Made by a program: the position numbers and the translations under genes | Notes under the pieces: generated by a model | Told to the model about the DNA's origin: nothing | Seen by the model: only the letters and a program-made list of their open reading frames with translations | The model's database searches: none | In this document: positions 9,301-20,442 of the stretch, in pieces | Layout: each line of letters starts with the position of its first letter | Numbering within the stretch: position 1 is the first letter of the stretch | Source: Nepenthes gracilis | Taxonomy: Eukaryota > Streptophyta > Magnoliopsida > Caryophyllales > Nepenthaceae | Assembly: GCA_033239525.1 (NCBI GenBank) | Contig: BSYO01000014.1 | Span: 9,006,404 to 9,070,403 of the forward strand | Length of the DNA: 64,000 nucleotides | Direction of reading: 5' to 3'

Positions 9301-11262
9301 TATCCGTCAAACTAATTACAAATCATAATATAAAAATTCATCAAATAAACATCCATATATATACAAAGGATCCACAACATGCCACAACCTTGTTGCTCTG
9401 ACAATGAATTGAAACATATTACCCTGTCGGACTTAAATTTGAGATTTTTCCTGCAAATGCCATCAAACCTGCAAAAACATTTCATAATCCAATATATACC
9501 ACATTTCAACTAAAGTATATGTTTACTTCCTTAGTTACAAAATAATAAATACATATAATTTTTCGACTAAAAAGAATCACTACTATACCAAAAATATAAA
9601 AGACAATGCCTAAATTATATCATACAACATCTCAAGCCCTAAAACTAGGCATTGATCATTCATTCCTACTTGTCGGGTATAAACTCATGCTGATCATCTG
9701 AGGGGGTAGTAAAAATAATAAAGAGTGAGTCAAATACTCAGCAAAGTACATATATATATTAGGGAACATGCATATTTTATACTCAAATCATAACAGTACA
9801 TATTGGAAGGAATAGAGACGAATGAATAATCATAAAATATGATCAGAAAAGAAATGCTTTTATAATACATTCTAAATTTTTTCAATTCATTTCCTTTTCT
9901 TTTCTTACTCAGCAAATCATATTGAAAACTTATTTTCATTTAGGACCAAGGCCAGTAGCATTACTGACTAAAGGAGCGATCGATTGTAGCTTGGATTGTA
10001 TTTACTTCTATACAATCAAAAGCCTTCTCCTCCTATTCAAGATCTAAAGGCAGACCATTTACATATAATCCTTATAGACGCGGCCTTAGTCACAAAGCTA
10101 CCTTTAGCAGACAACGATATTTTATTATAATATACTAAAGCATGTCGAAATATACTATCAAATGAACATTTATTGGTCCAAGTTTTTAACTTCTTTTTCT
10201 CTTAGAAAATTCTACTTTTAAGTCCATACATCCTTCGTTCTCACCCTTTTGGAGAACGGTTTACAAGTCCTTAATTTAATTACAGAATATCCGAACATAA
10301 TTCTTTTTTCATAGAGCTTGCACATTTTTTCTATGACCATTTCTTTATCATGAGAGTTTATTGATAATATAGATAAAATAAAATGTCTAAATAATAAAAC
10401 AAAACATGCTATATAAAAATTAAATATACAATATATTTTGAGAATACAAAAACAACATGGAATAATTTAAAAATCATAAACTTGAAGCATAACCATGTAG
10501 AAATAGGATATTTAGCCTCTGAATATGGAGAGAAAATTTTCATAACATATATATTTAAAATACAAGCAAATAAACGGTGATTTTTGACAAATCTTGCTAT
10601 AAAAATATGGAGAAGTAACAAATATGCACAATTTTCATATTCTTACTTCAAAATCCCAATTAGGATGAGTATTAGAACAACAATATTCAAAATAAATGGG
10701 AATAAATAACAACCGAAGAAAAAGCTTATAGAGTACTTACTTTGACCCGATCTACTAGGTTTCTTACTCGGATCGTTCGGATGTAAGCTCTCGGGACCTC
10801 TCCTTCACTTTCTCTCTCTTCTCTTCCCTTTCCCTTCACCCATCTCTCTCTCCTCCTGCTCCAAATTCGTACAAAAAATGGCAAAAAAAAGGAGCAAGTG
10901 GCACCTTATAAGCACTCTAGTGATTGAGCACCGCTTGGGCGCGGGTATACTGGAATCTATGCTCGAGTGTGCATCAGGTGCTGTTTGGGTGTGACGGTTC
11001 CGAAAACGTACTCGAGCGCGCCTCAAGCGCTCATCGGGTGCAACCATTCAGGAAAGTGTACCCCGGGTGCGTCTCGAGGGTGCCTCGAGTGCAACCATCT
11101 GTCAAACGCACCCTTGGCGCGCCTTGGGCGCTATCCAGGCACCGGGCCTTCCACATTCATATTCGCTTCCGATACTTAATTTTTCGCATACTCTAAATCT
11201 AATTTTGATTATATTAACTTAATTACTTCTAATCATAATATTTTAAAAATTAAAACCTCTCA
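9301..11262 (-). repeat. Element I 5' LTR, main part
   Basis: Colinear with the 3' LTR (99-2076). It ends at 11262, where the minus strand starts TGAGAGG (TGTGAGG in the 3' LTR). It holds the proposed intron (9698-10740: AAA|GTAAGTACT donor, CCTCAG|AT acceptor), TATA box (10904-10912), purine-rich leader (about 10880-10800) and GC cassette (about 10915-11150). TAAGG follows at 11263-11267. Confidence 0.88.
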
Positions 11263-11414
11263 TAAGGAGAAAAAAATAAAAATATTGAGCTGTGCATGAT
11301 ACGGCATGCAGACTGGCTTACCCTCAACCTAACACAGACTGTGTTAGGCCATATTACACTATTCATTATGAGCTGTATAACACTATTAAACTTAATAGTT
11401 AAAAATAGAGACAA
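11263..11414. other. Host of element I, with a short palindrome
   Basis: The right TAAGG duplication (11263-11267), then AT-rich DNA with no gene. 11328-11348 is a perfect inverted repeat with arms CCTAACACAG and CTGTGTTAGG around one base. It may belong to the E-family LTR that follows, but I cannot align it to the right-hand E copy. Confidence 0.4.
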
Positions 11415-12693
11415 CAAATGCCACGTCTATCAGTAAGAGTAGGTAATAAAAAATAATAAAAAATCTAATTAATAATTTATAGATAATTAAAAATTTTAAA
11501 TAATCCAAAAAATCAGGTTAGACATCCCATACTTGAAGACTAAAATAGCATAAAAATTACAAACAACAACGAACATAGGATTTGGTTGAATCAGAATCTA
11601 TCCAGCCTTCAATAATAATAATAAAATTTCCTCAACCCAAAACCACACATAAGAAAAAGTACATAATAAATATACAAACTATTATAATATAAACTATTTT
11701 AAAATCCATTAACTACTAAGTTTCTAAATTATAAAATTGTAATAAATCAAAATATATAATCCCAAACATTATCAAAATATAAATCTAATTCTAAATATAA
11801 CTAAACAAAATTTTTAAACTTTCTCTATCTAGTCCTCTAGTAATTTAATACCCTAGAATCTAAAAAGTTAGTAAAACAATGACAAGAATGATTTTAACAT
11901 TCAGCAATGTATATATATTTTTATATATGGATATATACCAATTAAAATATACTAGAATTAGGATATGATCAAAAATTTATAAAACCAACACTAACGATCA
12001 TATAAGTCAAAATTTGGGCATGCACACAAATCATGCTAAAGTAGCACCAATATATAAAACAAGCCAAAATCAGTAGAAATACATAAAATATGCCAAAATT
12101 GTGTAATTGTACAAATTATACTAATACATGAAAGGATTAAGAACCAGTGATAACCTCACTAATAAAGGGTGAATATTGAAATTTGGTTATGATTATTTTT
12201 ATATAGTCAAAAGCCATACGCTATTATTCATGAGCTATGGTTAGGCCGATTACATATAATACGTTTAGTCCTAGCCAAATGACACTTTTCTTAACTCAGA
12301 TAATAGGTTCGATTTCTAAATTATTAATAATATATTAATATATGTCTAAATATATTTTATTAATTTTTATGATAATCTATACTTGGTCAAACTAAAAACT
12401 CTATTTAAATATGAATATTTCTTAATTTTTTTTATATGGGAGAAAATAATTTCTTTACCAAAGCTAATATAGTGTTCTTCTTTGTATTTCTTATAAATAT
12501 ATAACATGTAGTAAAAAGTAAGAGCTTTAATGTGTAATTTAGAAACATGTAGAAAAATTAATGTGTTATTTAAAGACATATAAAAATTATATTATAAAAA
12601 TTATAAGAAATTAATATAATTTATATAATCTTTTAAACACATTTTTATAAATAGAAAATATATAGAAATATTAAAGCTAATATTTCAAAAATT

Positions 12694-12708
12694 AGATATA
12701 ATTTATGT
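12694..12708. repeat. 15-bp target-site duplication of the L1-like insertion, left
   Basis: AGATATAATTTATGT, repeated exactly at 13663-13677. This length, with a poly(A) end, is usual for target-primed reverse transcription. Confidence 0.9.
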
Positions 12709-13662
12709 GGATGCTAAGGACCGAGATCATGATATGGACCGAGGTGATGCTAAGGATCGAGTAATACGCTTTTGGCCGGGATGTCTGCAAGGCTAATATG
12801 TGAATGTGACGAGGTGTGCACGTGAATACAACTTTACGGCAGTTTGGAGATTTTTGCTTTTGACCGAGTGGCAAATGTCTAAGCGGTATTTTGACCGAGA
12901 TCCATTTTGGCCAGAGGTAGAATTGCCCGAGATTCAGCGGGATGAGTTGCTTTCTTCCAAGGTGATGTAGATTAGTCCGAGATGCTCTCTAACCAATACG
13001 CCAATGGCCGAGATGCTATGATTAGCTGAGGTCTCTCTACTCTCTTGCTTTCTATTTCTGAGATGCAATCTGCAGTGGACTTGTTGATGGCAGTTTGGAG
13101 ATTTTTGCTTCTAACTGAGCGGAAAATGTCCGAAGCGGTATTTTGACCGAGATCTATTTTTGCCGGGATGGTAGAATTGTCCGAGATTCAGTGGGACGAG
13201 TTGGTTTCTTCCGAGGTGATGTAGATGAGTCCGAGATGCATTCTAACCAATACGCCAATGGCCGAGATGATAATGATTAGCCGATGTCTCTTTGCTCTCT
13301 TGCTTTCTGTTTCCGAGATGCAATCTGCAGTGGACTTGCTAATGGTAGGGAGTTGCTGCTACTGTGCAAGAAGTCCTTTCAGGATTTCTACTGCCCTTTG
13401 GGGTGTTATTTGCTCTTAACTTGGAACGATGACATTTTGGCCGTTTTCTTTCCTTTTGAACTCTTATTTCGGTCTCATGTTTTTTTGTCCGGTCTTTTAA
13501 CTTTAGTTTCTTTGGGTTTGTGATATATATCACGGTACTAGGGGTTCGCCTCTATGTCTTTGTTTTACATCCAAGTCGGCAAAACACTTGGAAATAGAAC
13601 ATTGGATTTGTACTTTTCCTTTTTTCATTAATAAAATTTTTTCTTACTTACCAAAAAAAAAG
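12709..13662 (+). mobile_element. 5'-truncated L1-like LINE (3' end only)
   Basis: A 954-bp insertion with exact 15-bp flanking duplications and a 3' end reading ATTAATAAAATTTTTTC, TTACTTACC, then about nine A. The text before the tail (GGTACTAGGGGTTCGCCTC...TATGTCTTTG) resembles the 3' untranslated end of plant L1 elements as I remember them. No reading frame of note. The body holds a tandem duplication of about 250 bp (12838-13088 and 13089-13344), both beginning GGCAGTTTGGAGATTTTTGC. It is richer in GC and in CCGAGATG words than its host LTR. Confidence 0.75.
12838..13344 (+). repeat. 250-bp tandem duplication inside the L1-like copy
   Basis: Two head-to-tail copies, clearly alike but with many substitutions, meeting at 13088/13089. 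Shared anchors: TATTTTGACCGAGATC, CCAATACGCCAATGGCCGAG and GATGCAATCTGCAGTGGACTTG. Confidence 0.85.
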
Positions 13663-13677
13663 AGATATAATTTATGT
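13663..13677. repeat. 15-bp target-site duplication of the L1-like insertion, right
   Basis: Exact second copy of AGATATAATTTATGT. Confidence 0.9.
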
Positions 13678-14398
13678 CATTTCTTTCAATTATAAACATG
13701 TAGGAATAATTATGTGGTAATTCAAAATATATAGAAGTATATGTTTAAAGACATATAAGAATACTAAATAGAATATTAAGGCATACAAGAATAATATAAC
13801 AGATATTTAATATTCAAACATGATTTATATAAACTTAAAACAAGCATTTCATTTTTTTAGTATTTAGAAAAAAAATACTTAAAGCGATGAGAAATAAATA
13901 GCAACAAAGTAAAAAATAATTTGAATGCATTTATCTTTACTTGATTTTATCAAAATATCTATTAACTTTACCTTATTTCTTTATTCTCCGTCTTTCTTTC
14001 TTTTCTTCTTTATTTTCTCATATTTTCTTTTTCTTCAAAAGTTCAATAAAAATGAGCCAAATTAGCCAAGGCACCTATTAATAAAAAATTAATGTATGAG
14101 TACCACTTAAGCAATGTTTAGGTACTAAAGCATAACCACACTACGCACCAGCAGTGCATCATGCGTGCCTCAAATGTAAATATTTAGTCACAAATGCCCA
14201 TAAGCGCCTCAAAGGTGCACATTAAATGCCCGACTATTGCCTCAAACACACACAAGCTTGGAGACAGGCATCCATTAGGTGCCGAGCCTAATTCTAAGTA
14301 ATCAAATTTTTTATCAAATTCTCATTATGTGATTATTTTTTAAATTGATCTAAAATTATATTAATGATATCATAAATTATAAATAAAATTGGATATTA

Positions 14399-14540
14399 CA
14401 ATTCTCCCATCTTTTTAAAATTTTATTATCGAAATTTCACGTATCTCGTTGAGCAACTAATATTTTGGTCATTGTATGAGCCTACCACACTTCTGTTGTG
14501 CAACTCTAATCTCATCTCTTCCAATGCCAAATTATCATCA
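14399..14540 (-). other. Polypurine-like tract and short internal relic of an E-family element
   Basis: The minus strand reads GTGAAATTTCGATAATAAAATTTT, AAAAAGATGGGAGAAT, then TGTAATATCC. This matches the arrangement before the 3' LTR in elements IV and V, so it should be the end of an internal region. No coding sequence survives. Confidence 0.5.
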
Positions 14541-16601
14541 ATCATGTCTCATTTTAACATTTTAGTTCGGTAAAGAATGAGTTCAAATTTTATTTCAATT
14601 ACGATTAATTAAATTAAAATAATTAAGTTAAGGTCAAAGGATGAAGAAAATTGGGTCAAAAGTCAATTTTGAGTTGGATTAGTATGAGTTGATGAATGTC
14701 TGACCGATATTTGACACCCACCGTGCGTATTTTGGGTAGAGAGGTTACACTTGACTGTCATCTGAGTGGAGCTTGAGTACGCTTTCTAGATTAACTTGTA
14801 CTTGATGCACGCCCAAGGGATGTCGAGCACCCTAAGGTAGAATACCAACACTTGACACGTGCCTGAAATAGCACTCGTGTGCCACTCTATTTGGTTGCAG
14901 CATTCAACGCACCCCCGACAAGTGCTCGATTTAGTGTACTATATGAGTCATGTTTGACTGATTTTTTATCCTTTTCTATCAGATTTTTAGATAAGTGAGA
15001 GAAGAAGAAGAGGAGAAGAGAGAGAAAGAGAGAAGCTAGAGAAGTCAAATTCAAGTAGATCAAAGTAAAATTTTAATAAATTAAAAATAAGGTAAATGCA
15101 ATCCAAACTTTCCTTTCTTATTGTTAATCTTTTCTTACTTCATTTGGTATTTATTATTTCAAATACTTTTACATTTTATAATTTTCAAAGCTAAATTGTT
15201 TAAATTTTACATACATGAACTCTTATTCTCATTTTTCACTATTTTTATGAAAATCATGTCTTTAGTTAATATACATTACTTTGACAAGCCATTTTATTGC
15301 AAATATATTGTGCATATATTGATAATCTAATTTAATACTTTAATATGACATAAATTTCTTATATAATATTATTGTATGCTTATAATCATTAAGTATATAT
15401 TTTACATATTCTAAAATTTTATGAATTTGCTCCTATATGCATGATATTTGAACCGAAAGGTTGAACTCCTACTATGATGGTAATTTTTCTGTTATTTTGT
15501 TTGAAAAATTGATAATATGACATTACATGTTTTAAATCAAGCATATTCAAATTTTTACATATGATAAAAAATTAAAAGCAAATTCTAGAATTTGTTAAAT
15601 AACTAAGAATATTTTCTCCAAATTGAGAAAATATAAGAATTTTGAAGAATTTTATATAATTTTTATTTGTTTACATATCAGATCATTATAAAAAAAATTA
15701 GTGATAGTATATTATGGCATGCCTTAATATATTATAGTGGTGAACAATATTGAAACCTATCATTCACAAATAAAAGTGATGTTTATCCATGACTACAGGG
15801 TAATATGTACAACAACTCACCGATAGGTCTTGAATAGTAGCACAAAACCTTTAATTATATAAAAATAAATATAATTTAAGTTTTAATTATCCACTATTTT
15901 AGTTAGTAAAGTCCTACTGATCATTGGTCCCTAAGAAATAGCGTATTGAATATAAATTTACATAGCTTATTTTGACTATACATTGAAAAGAAAAAATTGA
16001 AAGATGTATATACTAGTTATGGAAATTCAAAGTATTGCATCAGAAATTGATCCATGATTTCTTCCGACCTATTTTAATACAAATTATATGTTAAATTATG
16101 CAAATTTATATGCCTTACTGAGTTTTTGGTTTACTCTTATTTTTATTTTTTTCAAACCCTTTAAATTAACGGTTCCAGGCACTTGTAGGATAAGGAAGAT
16201 TGGAGGAAGAGATTAAGGAAAAGATTAGAACTAGGAATTTAGTAATTTAATGTTATATTTAGTTTCGACCAATAGCTTATTATGTTTCTATTATTCAAAT
16301 ATGGTGTGTAATTAAACGAATGGATGTTGGTTTATCCAGTATCAGCCTATTATGGATGTAGTTTACTCTATTATTTCTATTAGATATTACGCCTTACTTA
16401 TAATCTAACATCATGTTATGGTTAGTGTTTTAACCACTGATGACATGACATTTTGGGTTCAGTGGTCAATTTATAATATTTTTATTTTAGTCAGTCAATT
16501 TGTCGATGTGAAACTTATGTCCATAAATTATTGGGTTTATTATTTATTTATGATTAATCTTGCTAATTATTAATATTGAGATCGGGTTTTGGGATGTGAC
16601 A
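14540..16601 (+). repeat. Plus-strand LTR nested between the E copies
   Basis: Holds the usual order of LTR parts: a cassette of GAGCTTGAGTACG / CACTTGACACGTGCC words (14740-14940), TATA-like CTATATGAG (14939), GAGAGAAGAAGAAG leader (14998-15045), AAG|GTAAATG (15091), GGCATGCCTTAATATATTA module (15716), and TTCCAG|GC (16178). It ends GATCGGGTTTTGGGATGTGACA at 16601, a typical Tekay-like LTR end. I could not fix the left end or a target duplication, so the start is approximate and this could be truncated. Confidence 0.6.
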
Positions 16602-16790
16602 AATCTATTCATATACTCTCAATCTAGGATACCCACTAATCATAAGTCCGAAAACATATAACCAATTTATTTACCTAGAATCACTAAAGATATTCTAAGT
16701 TCACAAACTACTTGGCCAATCTCAATTTTCTTTGAATATTTCTAATTCCTAAAACTTCAAGCGTTTTGTACAAAAATTTATTTCTTTGAT
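16602..16790. other. Unassigned AT-rich spacer
   Basis: No gene or repeat recognised. It probably belongs to the internal region of the E-family element between the plus-strand LTR and the right E copy. Confidence 0.35.
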
Positions 16791-16989
16791 ATCATTTTTA
16801 TCACATCTCTAACACGAGTAAATAATAAATAATAAAAATAAAATATAAATAACAATCTATAAATAACTAAAAAATCATAAATAATCCCAAAATCGAATCG
16901 AACATCCCATACTTAAAAGCTAAAGCAACATAATAACCATAAATAATAGCGGATACTGAATCTGGCTGAAAAAGCTCAATCTGGCATCC

Positions 16990-16990
<1 letters not shown>

Positions 16991-17031
<41 letters not shown>
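16991..17031. repeat. (TAA)n microsatellite
   Basis: About 14 TAA units in the right E copy; the left copy has four or five at the same place (11611-11625). Confidence 0.9.
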
Positions 17032-17035
<4 letters not shown>

Positions 17036-17111
17036 GCTTAACCCAAAGCTATTTGTAAGGGAAGTATTTGACCAACATCCAAACTATCATAATATAAACT
17101 ATATTAAAATC

Positions 17112-17116
17112 CATTC
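17112..17116. repeat. Target-site duplication CATTC, left
   Basis: CATTC at 17112-17116 equals CATTC at 17934-17938. Confidence 0.8.
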
Positions 17117-17933
17117 TGTTGCGTCCCGGGCCCAAGGTTATCGATGCAGCCCGATTCCTAAAAGCGTCGCAAGAAGAGTCCGTCTCCGTCTCTATGAACC
17201 TGGACCTGCACAAACTAAACAACAAACAAGAGGTGAAGGGTCTCGCAGGATTTCTCCCACCGGAGCCGCTCGACGCTCAATGATGTGGGAAAATGTAGTG
17301 AGTAGGTGTTGGAAGGCCTGCTTCCGTAATGCACCGCAGCGGGTGGCTAACTTTCCCGTGATCTCAGAGGATGCTGGGATGGTGAGCGAGTCAGCTAGAT
17401 GAGGCAATGCTCTGCTTTGGCTCGTCACTCCTGTGTTTTTAGAGAAAAGGAAGGAAGATGATCAAGGACGCTTGAGGCGATATCCCCTGAGGATCGTAGT
17501 TCGATCGAGGAGTTCAAGGTCTCAAGGTTGATCGTAAAGTCGAAGAAAATCCAAAAAGTCCCAAGTCGAAAAGTCCTTTTCTCTGTGGGGTGTGAGGGTT
17601 TTTATACGCCTTACCCAATTAGACTCTTGGGCGCCAAAGCGCCGTTGCTTGGGCCATTGCGCCGCTGGTCGCTTTGTCATGGACCGCCGGTCACGCGCCG
17701 GCTGCCAACATCGTTGTTGACAATTTTTCCTTGGCGTGGGGTTGGTTGGCTCTGCGGTGCGCGTTGGCGTTGCGCCCGCCCACGCCTCTATTGGCTATTT
17801 TTGTCCTCGTTCCCGTGACGCATTTAATGCGCCGTGAGGTTACCGTTGCCTCCTTCCGTTGTGTGCTTGCGCCATTCACCCCTTAAAATCCATTCATTAT
17901 GGGGTCTTATGGGCCAGGACATGGGACCCAACA
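17117..17933 (+). mobile_element. Solo LTR, GC-rich, TGTTG...CAACA type
   Basis: 817 bp, ends TGTTGCGTCCCGGGCCC and GGGACCCAACA, which form an imperfect inverted repeat, with 5-bp duplication CATTC. The TGTTG/CAACA ends are common in Ty1/copia LTRs, but I could not prove the superfamily without an internal region. It is far richer in GC than its surroundings. A TATA-like TTTTTATACG lies at 17590-17599, followed by a GCGCCAAAGCGCC segment. A 19-nt stretch at 17883-17901 equals the empty target site. No 5S-like core is present, so it is not a Cassandra element. Confidence 0.75.
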
Positions 17934-17938
17934 CATTC
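17934..17938. repeat. Target-site duplication CATTC, right
   Basis: Second copy of CATTC; the E-family LTR resumes after it. Confidence 0.8.
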
Positions 17939-20109
17939 ATTATGTGATTTCTCAAATTATTTAATTGTGATAAATTAAAATAGACAATAATCCCAAACAT
18001 TATAAAAATACAAATACAAATTCAAATCCAAATATAATTAAACAAAATATTCAAGCCTCTTCTATCCAATTTTGTAAGTATCTAATTTCGTCTAATTTGA
18101 AAGGTTATAAAAGATAAAAATAAGAATGAATTTAACGTTCAGCAAGATATATATATTTTTATATGCAAATATATACTAAAAAAATATGCTAGAATTAGGA
18201 TATGATCAAAATTTTAAAAAGTAGATATTAATGATTATATAGGCCAAAATCTCTGCATATATATAATTCATGTCAAAATTAATACAAATACATAAAATAC
18301 TAAAATTTGTAAACTTATGATCAAACATGTCAAAATTATGTAAATATACAAATCATGTGAAAGTCTTGTTAATAAATAAAAGGACCAATAATCACTGATA
18401 ATCTTACCGACAAATAATGAGTATCAAAGATAGGCAATTGTTTTCATATTGTTAAAGGCTATATGTTACTATTTATGATACGTAGGTGAATTGACTATAT
18501 ATAATCTCTATAATTAGGGACAAACGTCATTTTTTTGATTTGGAAAATATAAATTCGACCTTTAATTTATTAATATTATATAAAAATATTTCTAAACATA
18601 TCTCGGCAATTTACTACAATAATCGATATTTATTTAAACAAAAACTCTACTTAAATACGAAATTTTTTTTAGCTTTTCTCATACCAAGTAATATCCTTTT
18701 TTCTTTAAAATTTATGTAGAATTTTCTTTCATATTTTTTATAAATATGTGACATGCAGTAACAATTATAAATATGCAAAAAATTTAATGTGTACTTTAAA
18801 AATATGTAGGAACTTCAATAAACTATTTAAAGACGTGTAAAAATTAGACTATAGAAATTGTAAAAAAATTAATATAGTTTATATAATTTTATTACTTTTT
18901 TTATAAATAGAAAATATACAAAAATATTAAGGTTAAGATTTTACAAATAATTTAAGATATGAGTAATTATATAATAATTCAAGACATGAAGAATATATAT
19001 TTAAAATTTAAAGATATATAAAAATATTAAAGAGCATTCAAGAATATTATTATAAAATATTTAACACTTAAATATAATTTGTATAAATTTAAGATAAATA
19101 TTTTATAAAGGTTTATAAAATGGGGGTGGAATCACATGTATGCAAACATAATCACTTTAGGCGCCAAGATAGCACATGTAAGAGAATTTGGATTAAAAAA
19201 TAGTCAAAGATTTAAAAAATGAATAGTTACGAAGAAAGAAATGATTTAAATGCACTAATCTTTACTTGATTTTATTAAAAGATCTTTTGATTTTACCTTA
19301 CTTTCTTCTTCTCCTTCTTTCTTTCTCTTCTTTTTTTTTTTATTCTCCTCTTCTCATTCTCTATTTTCTCTTAAAAGTTTAACAAAAATAAATTAAAATC
19401 AGCTAAGGCACATATTTACAGAAAATTGGCGAATGAGTGCCACTTAGGTATGGATTAGGCACTGAGGTGCAAATGCACCGCCCATAAGTGTCGTATCAAG
19501 CGTAATTCAGGTGCCAACATTTTGGCACAAATGTGCATCGGTACCGTAAAGTCACATATCAGATGCACGACTACTTCCTCAAACACACACGAATTTGGAG
19601 ACAAATTCCCAGCAGATGCCGAGCCAGATTCTAAGTAATTTATTTTTTTAAAAAAATTTTATTATATAATTATTTTTTAAATTTGTCCGACACTATATTA
19701 TTGATATTATAAATTATAAATAAAAACTGTATATTAGGACATAGAGATTTTTTGTCACATCCCCAAATCATGAATCTAAATTTATTATATATTAATCCAG
19801 TTAATAGCCTTAAATTTTTAATATTTAATCATTTAAAGTTTAATTACTTTTCGCCAACTCAGACCCAAGTTATAAGGTATCGATTTTTAAGATATAATAA
19901 TTAGGAGTAACTAAATTAAAATAAGTAAATCGATGTCTAAGGATATGGAAGAAATTGGATTGATAGGCTTGAAGACCAAATTAGGAGAATTAGGAACTAG
20001 TGTTGTAAACCTCGAAATGTCAATTTGTAAATAAGATCCGAGTTTTAAATTATAGTAATTGTAATGTATTAATCAAATAATTAAAATTAGGCTTAAAGTA
20101 CACAGAAAA

Positions 20110-20440
20110 TTATGTTTTGAAGGCGGAACCAGGGGTTAATGATGGGTACTGGCCAGGCGCCCGAGGCGACGCCAAGGGCCCCCCATCTAGCCATGCGGCG
20201 CCTGTCGGGCGCTCAAGTGTCGACAAGCAGGCGCCATTTCTAGCATGCTGGCACCCGAAGCGTGCTCAAGCACCAGTCTATTGTAATAACGCTTTGGGGC
20301 TTTTTACCATTGCAATTTTGAGAAATCTGAGAGAGAGGAGAGAGAGAGAGAGCACAAAGGAGATGAGAGAGAAGGAGGAAATTGAAACTATCCGGTTCAA
20401 ATTGGCTTGGAGTTAGTTAGAGAATTGATAGATTGGGTTG
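20110..20440 (+). promoter_or_regulatory. Promoter cassette and leader of element II 5' LTR
   Basis: GC cassette with GGCGCC and GCGCTCAAG words (20115-20275), an AT-rich TATTGTAATAA element (20278-20288) in the TATA position, then GAGAGAGAGGAGAGAGAG (20328-20350). The 3' LTR has lost everything from about 20248 to 20459 by deletion. Confidence 0.5.
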
Positions 20441-20442
20441 AG

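Larger units (their letters stand above)
62..11262 (-). mobile_element. Element I: Ty3/gypsy chromovirus (Tekay/Del type), degenerate
   Basis: A full-length element on the minus strand. Order along its own strand: 5' LTR (6733-6769 plus 9301-11262), tRNA-Met type primer site (6717-6730), gag, protease, RT, RNase H, integrase, chromodomain, polypurine tract (2077-2095) and 3' LTR (62-2076). It is bounded by the 5-bp duplication TAAGG. The LTR ends are mutated from TG...CA: the outer end of the 3' LTR reads TATGACGG and the inner end of the 5' LTR reads TTTGATGG, where relatives have TGTGACGG. Solo LTR S1 later landed 37 bp from the inner end of the 5' LTR. All coding parts carry stops and frameshifts, so the copy is dead. 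Placement in the Tekay/Del clade comes from gene order, the chromodomain pattern and LTR length, not from a phylogeny. Confidence 0.9.
11415..14398 (-). repeat. E-family LTR, left copy
   Basis: Aligns with 16800-19741: shared stretches include CATCCCATACTTGAAG (11527) with CATCCCATACTTAAAAG (16906), and the GC-like cassette (14100-14290 with 19430-19640). The minus-strand start is TGTAATATCC at 14398, next to a polypurine-like stretch. The outer end is not clear. Proposed splice signals: AAG|GTAAAG (13971) and TTTTTAG|ATTC (11860). Highly AT-rich and old. A truncated L1-like copy is inserted at 12709-13662. Confidence 0.65.
16790..19741 (-). repeat. E-family LTR, right copy
   Basis: Colinear with the left copy (11415-14398) and interrupted by a solo LTR at 17117-17933. 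Proposed splice-like sites: AAG|GTAAAATC (19296) and TTTCAAATTAG (about 18095). The GC-like cassette is at 19430-19640. It ends near 19741 at a point matching the end of the left copy, although the last bases differ (ATTAGGACA against ATTACA). If the two copies are the LTRs of one element, its internal region has been almost wholly lost. Confidence 0.6.

Noticed and set aside
17117..17933. Possible Cassandra-type or gene-fragment insertion
   Set aside because: No 5S-like promoter boxes and no convincing reading frame; the TG...CA ends and 5-bp duplication fit an ordinary solo LTR better.
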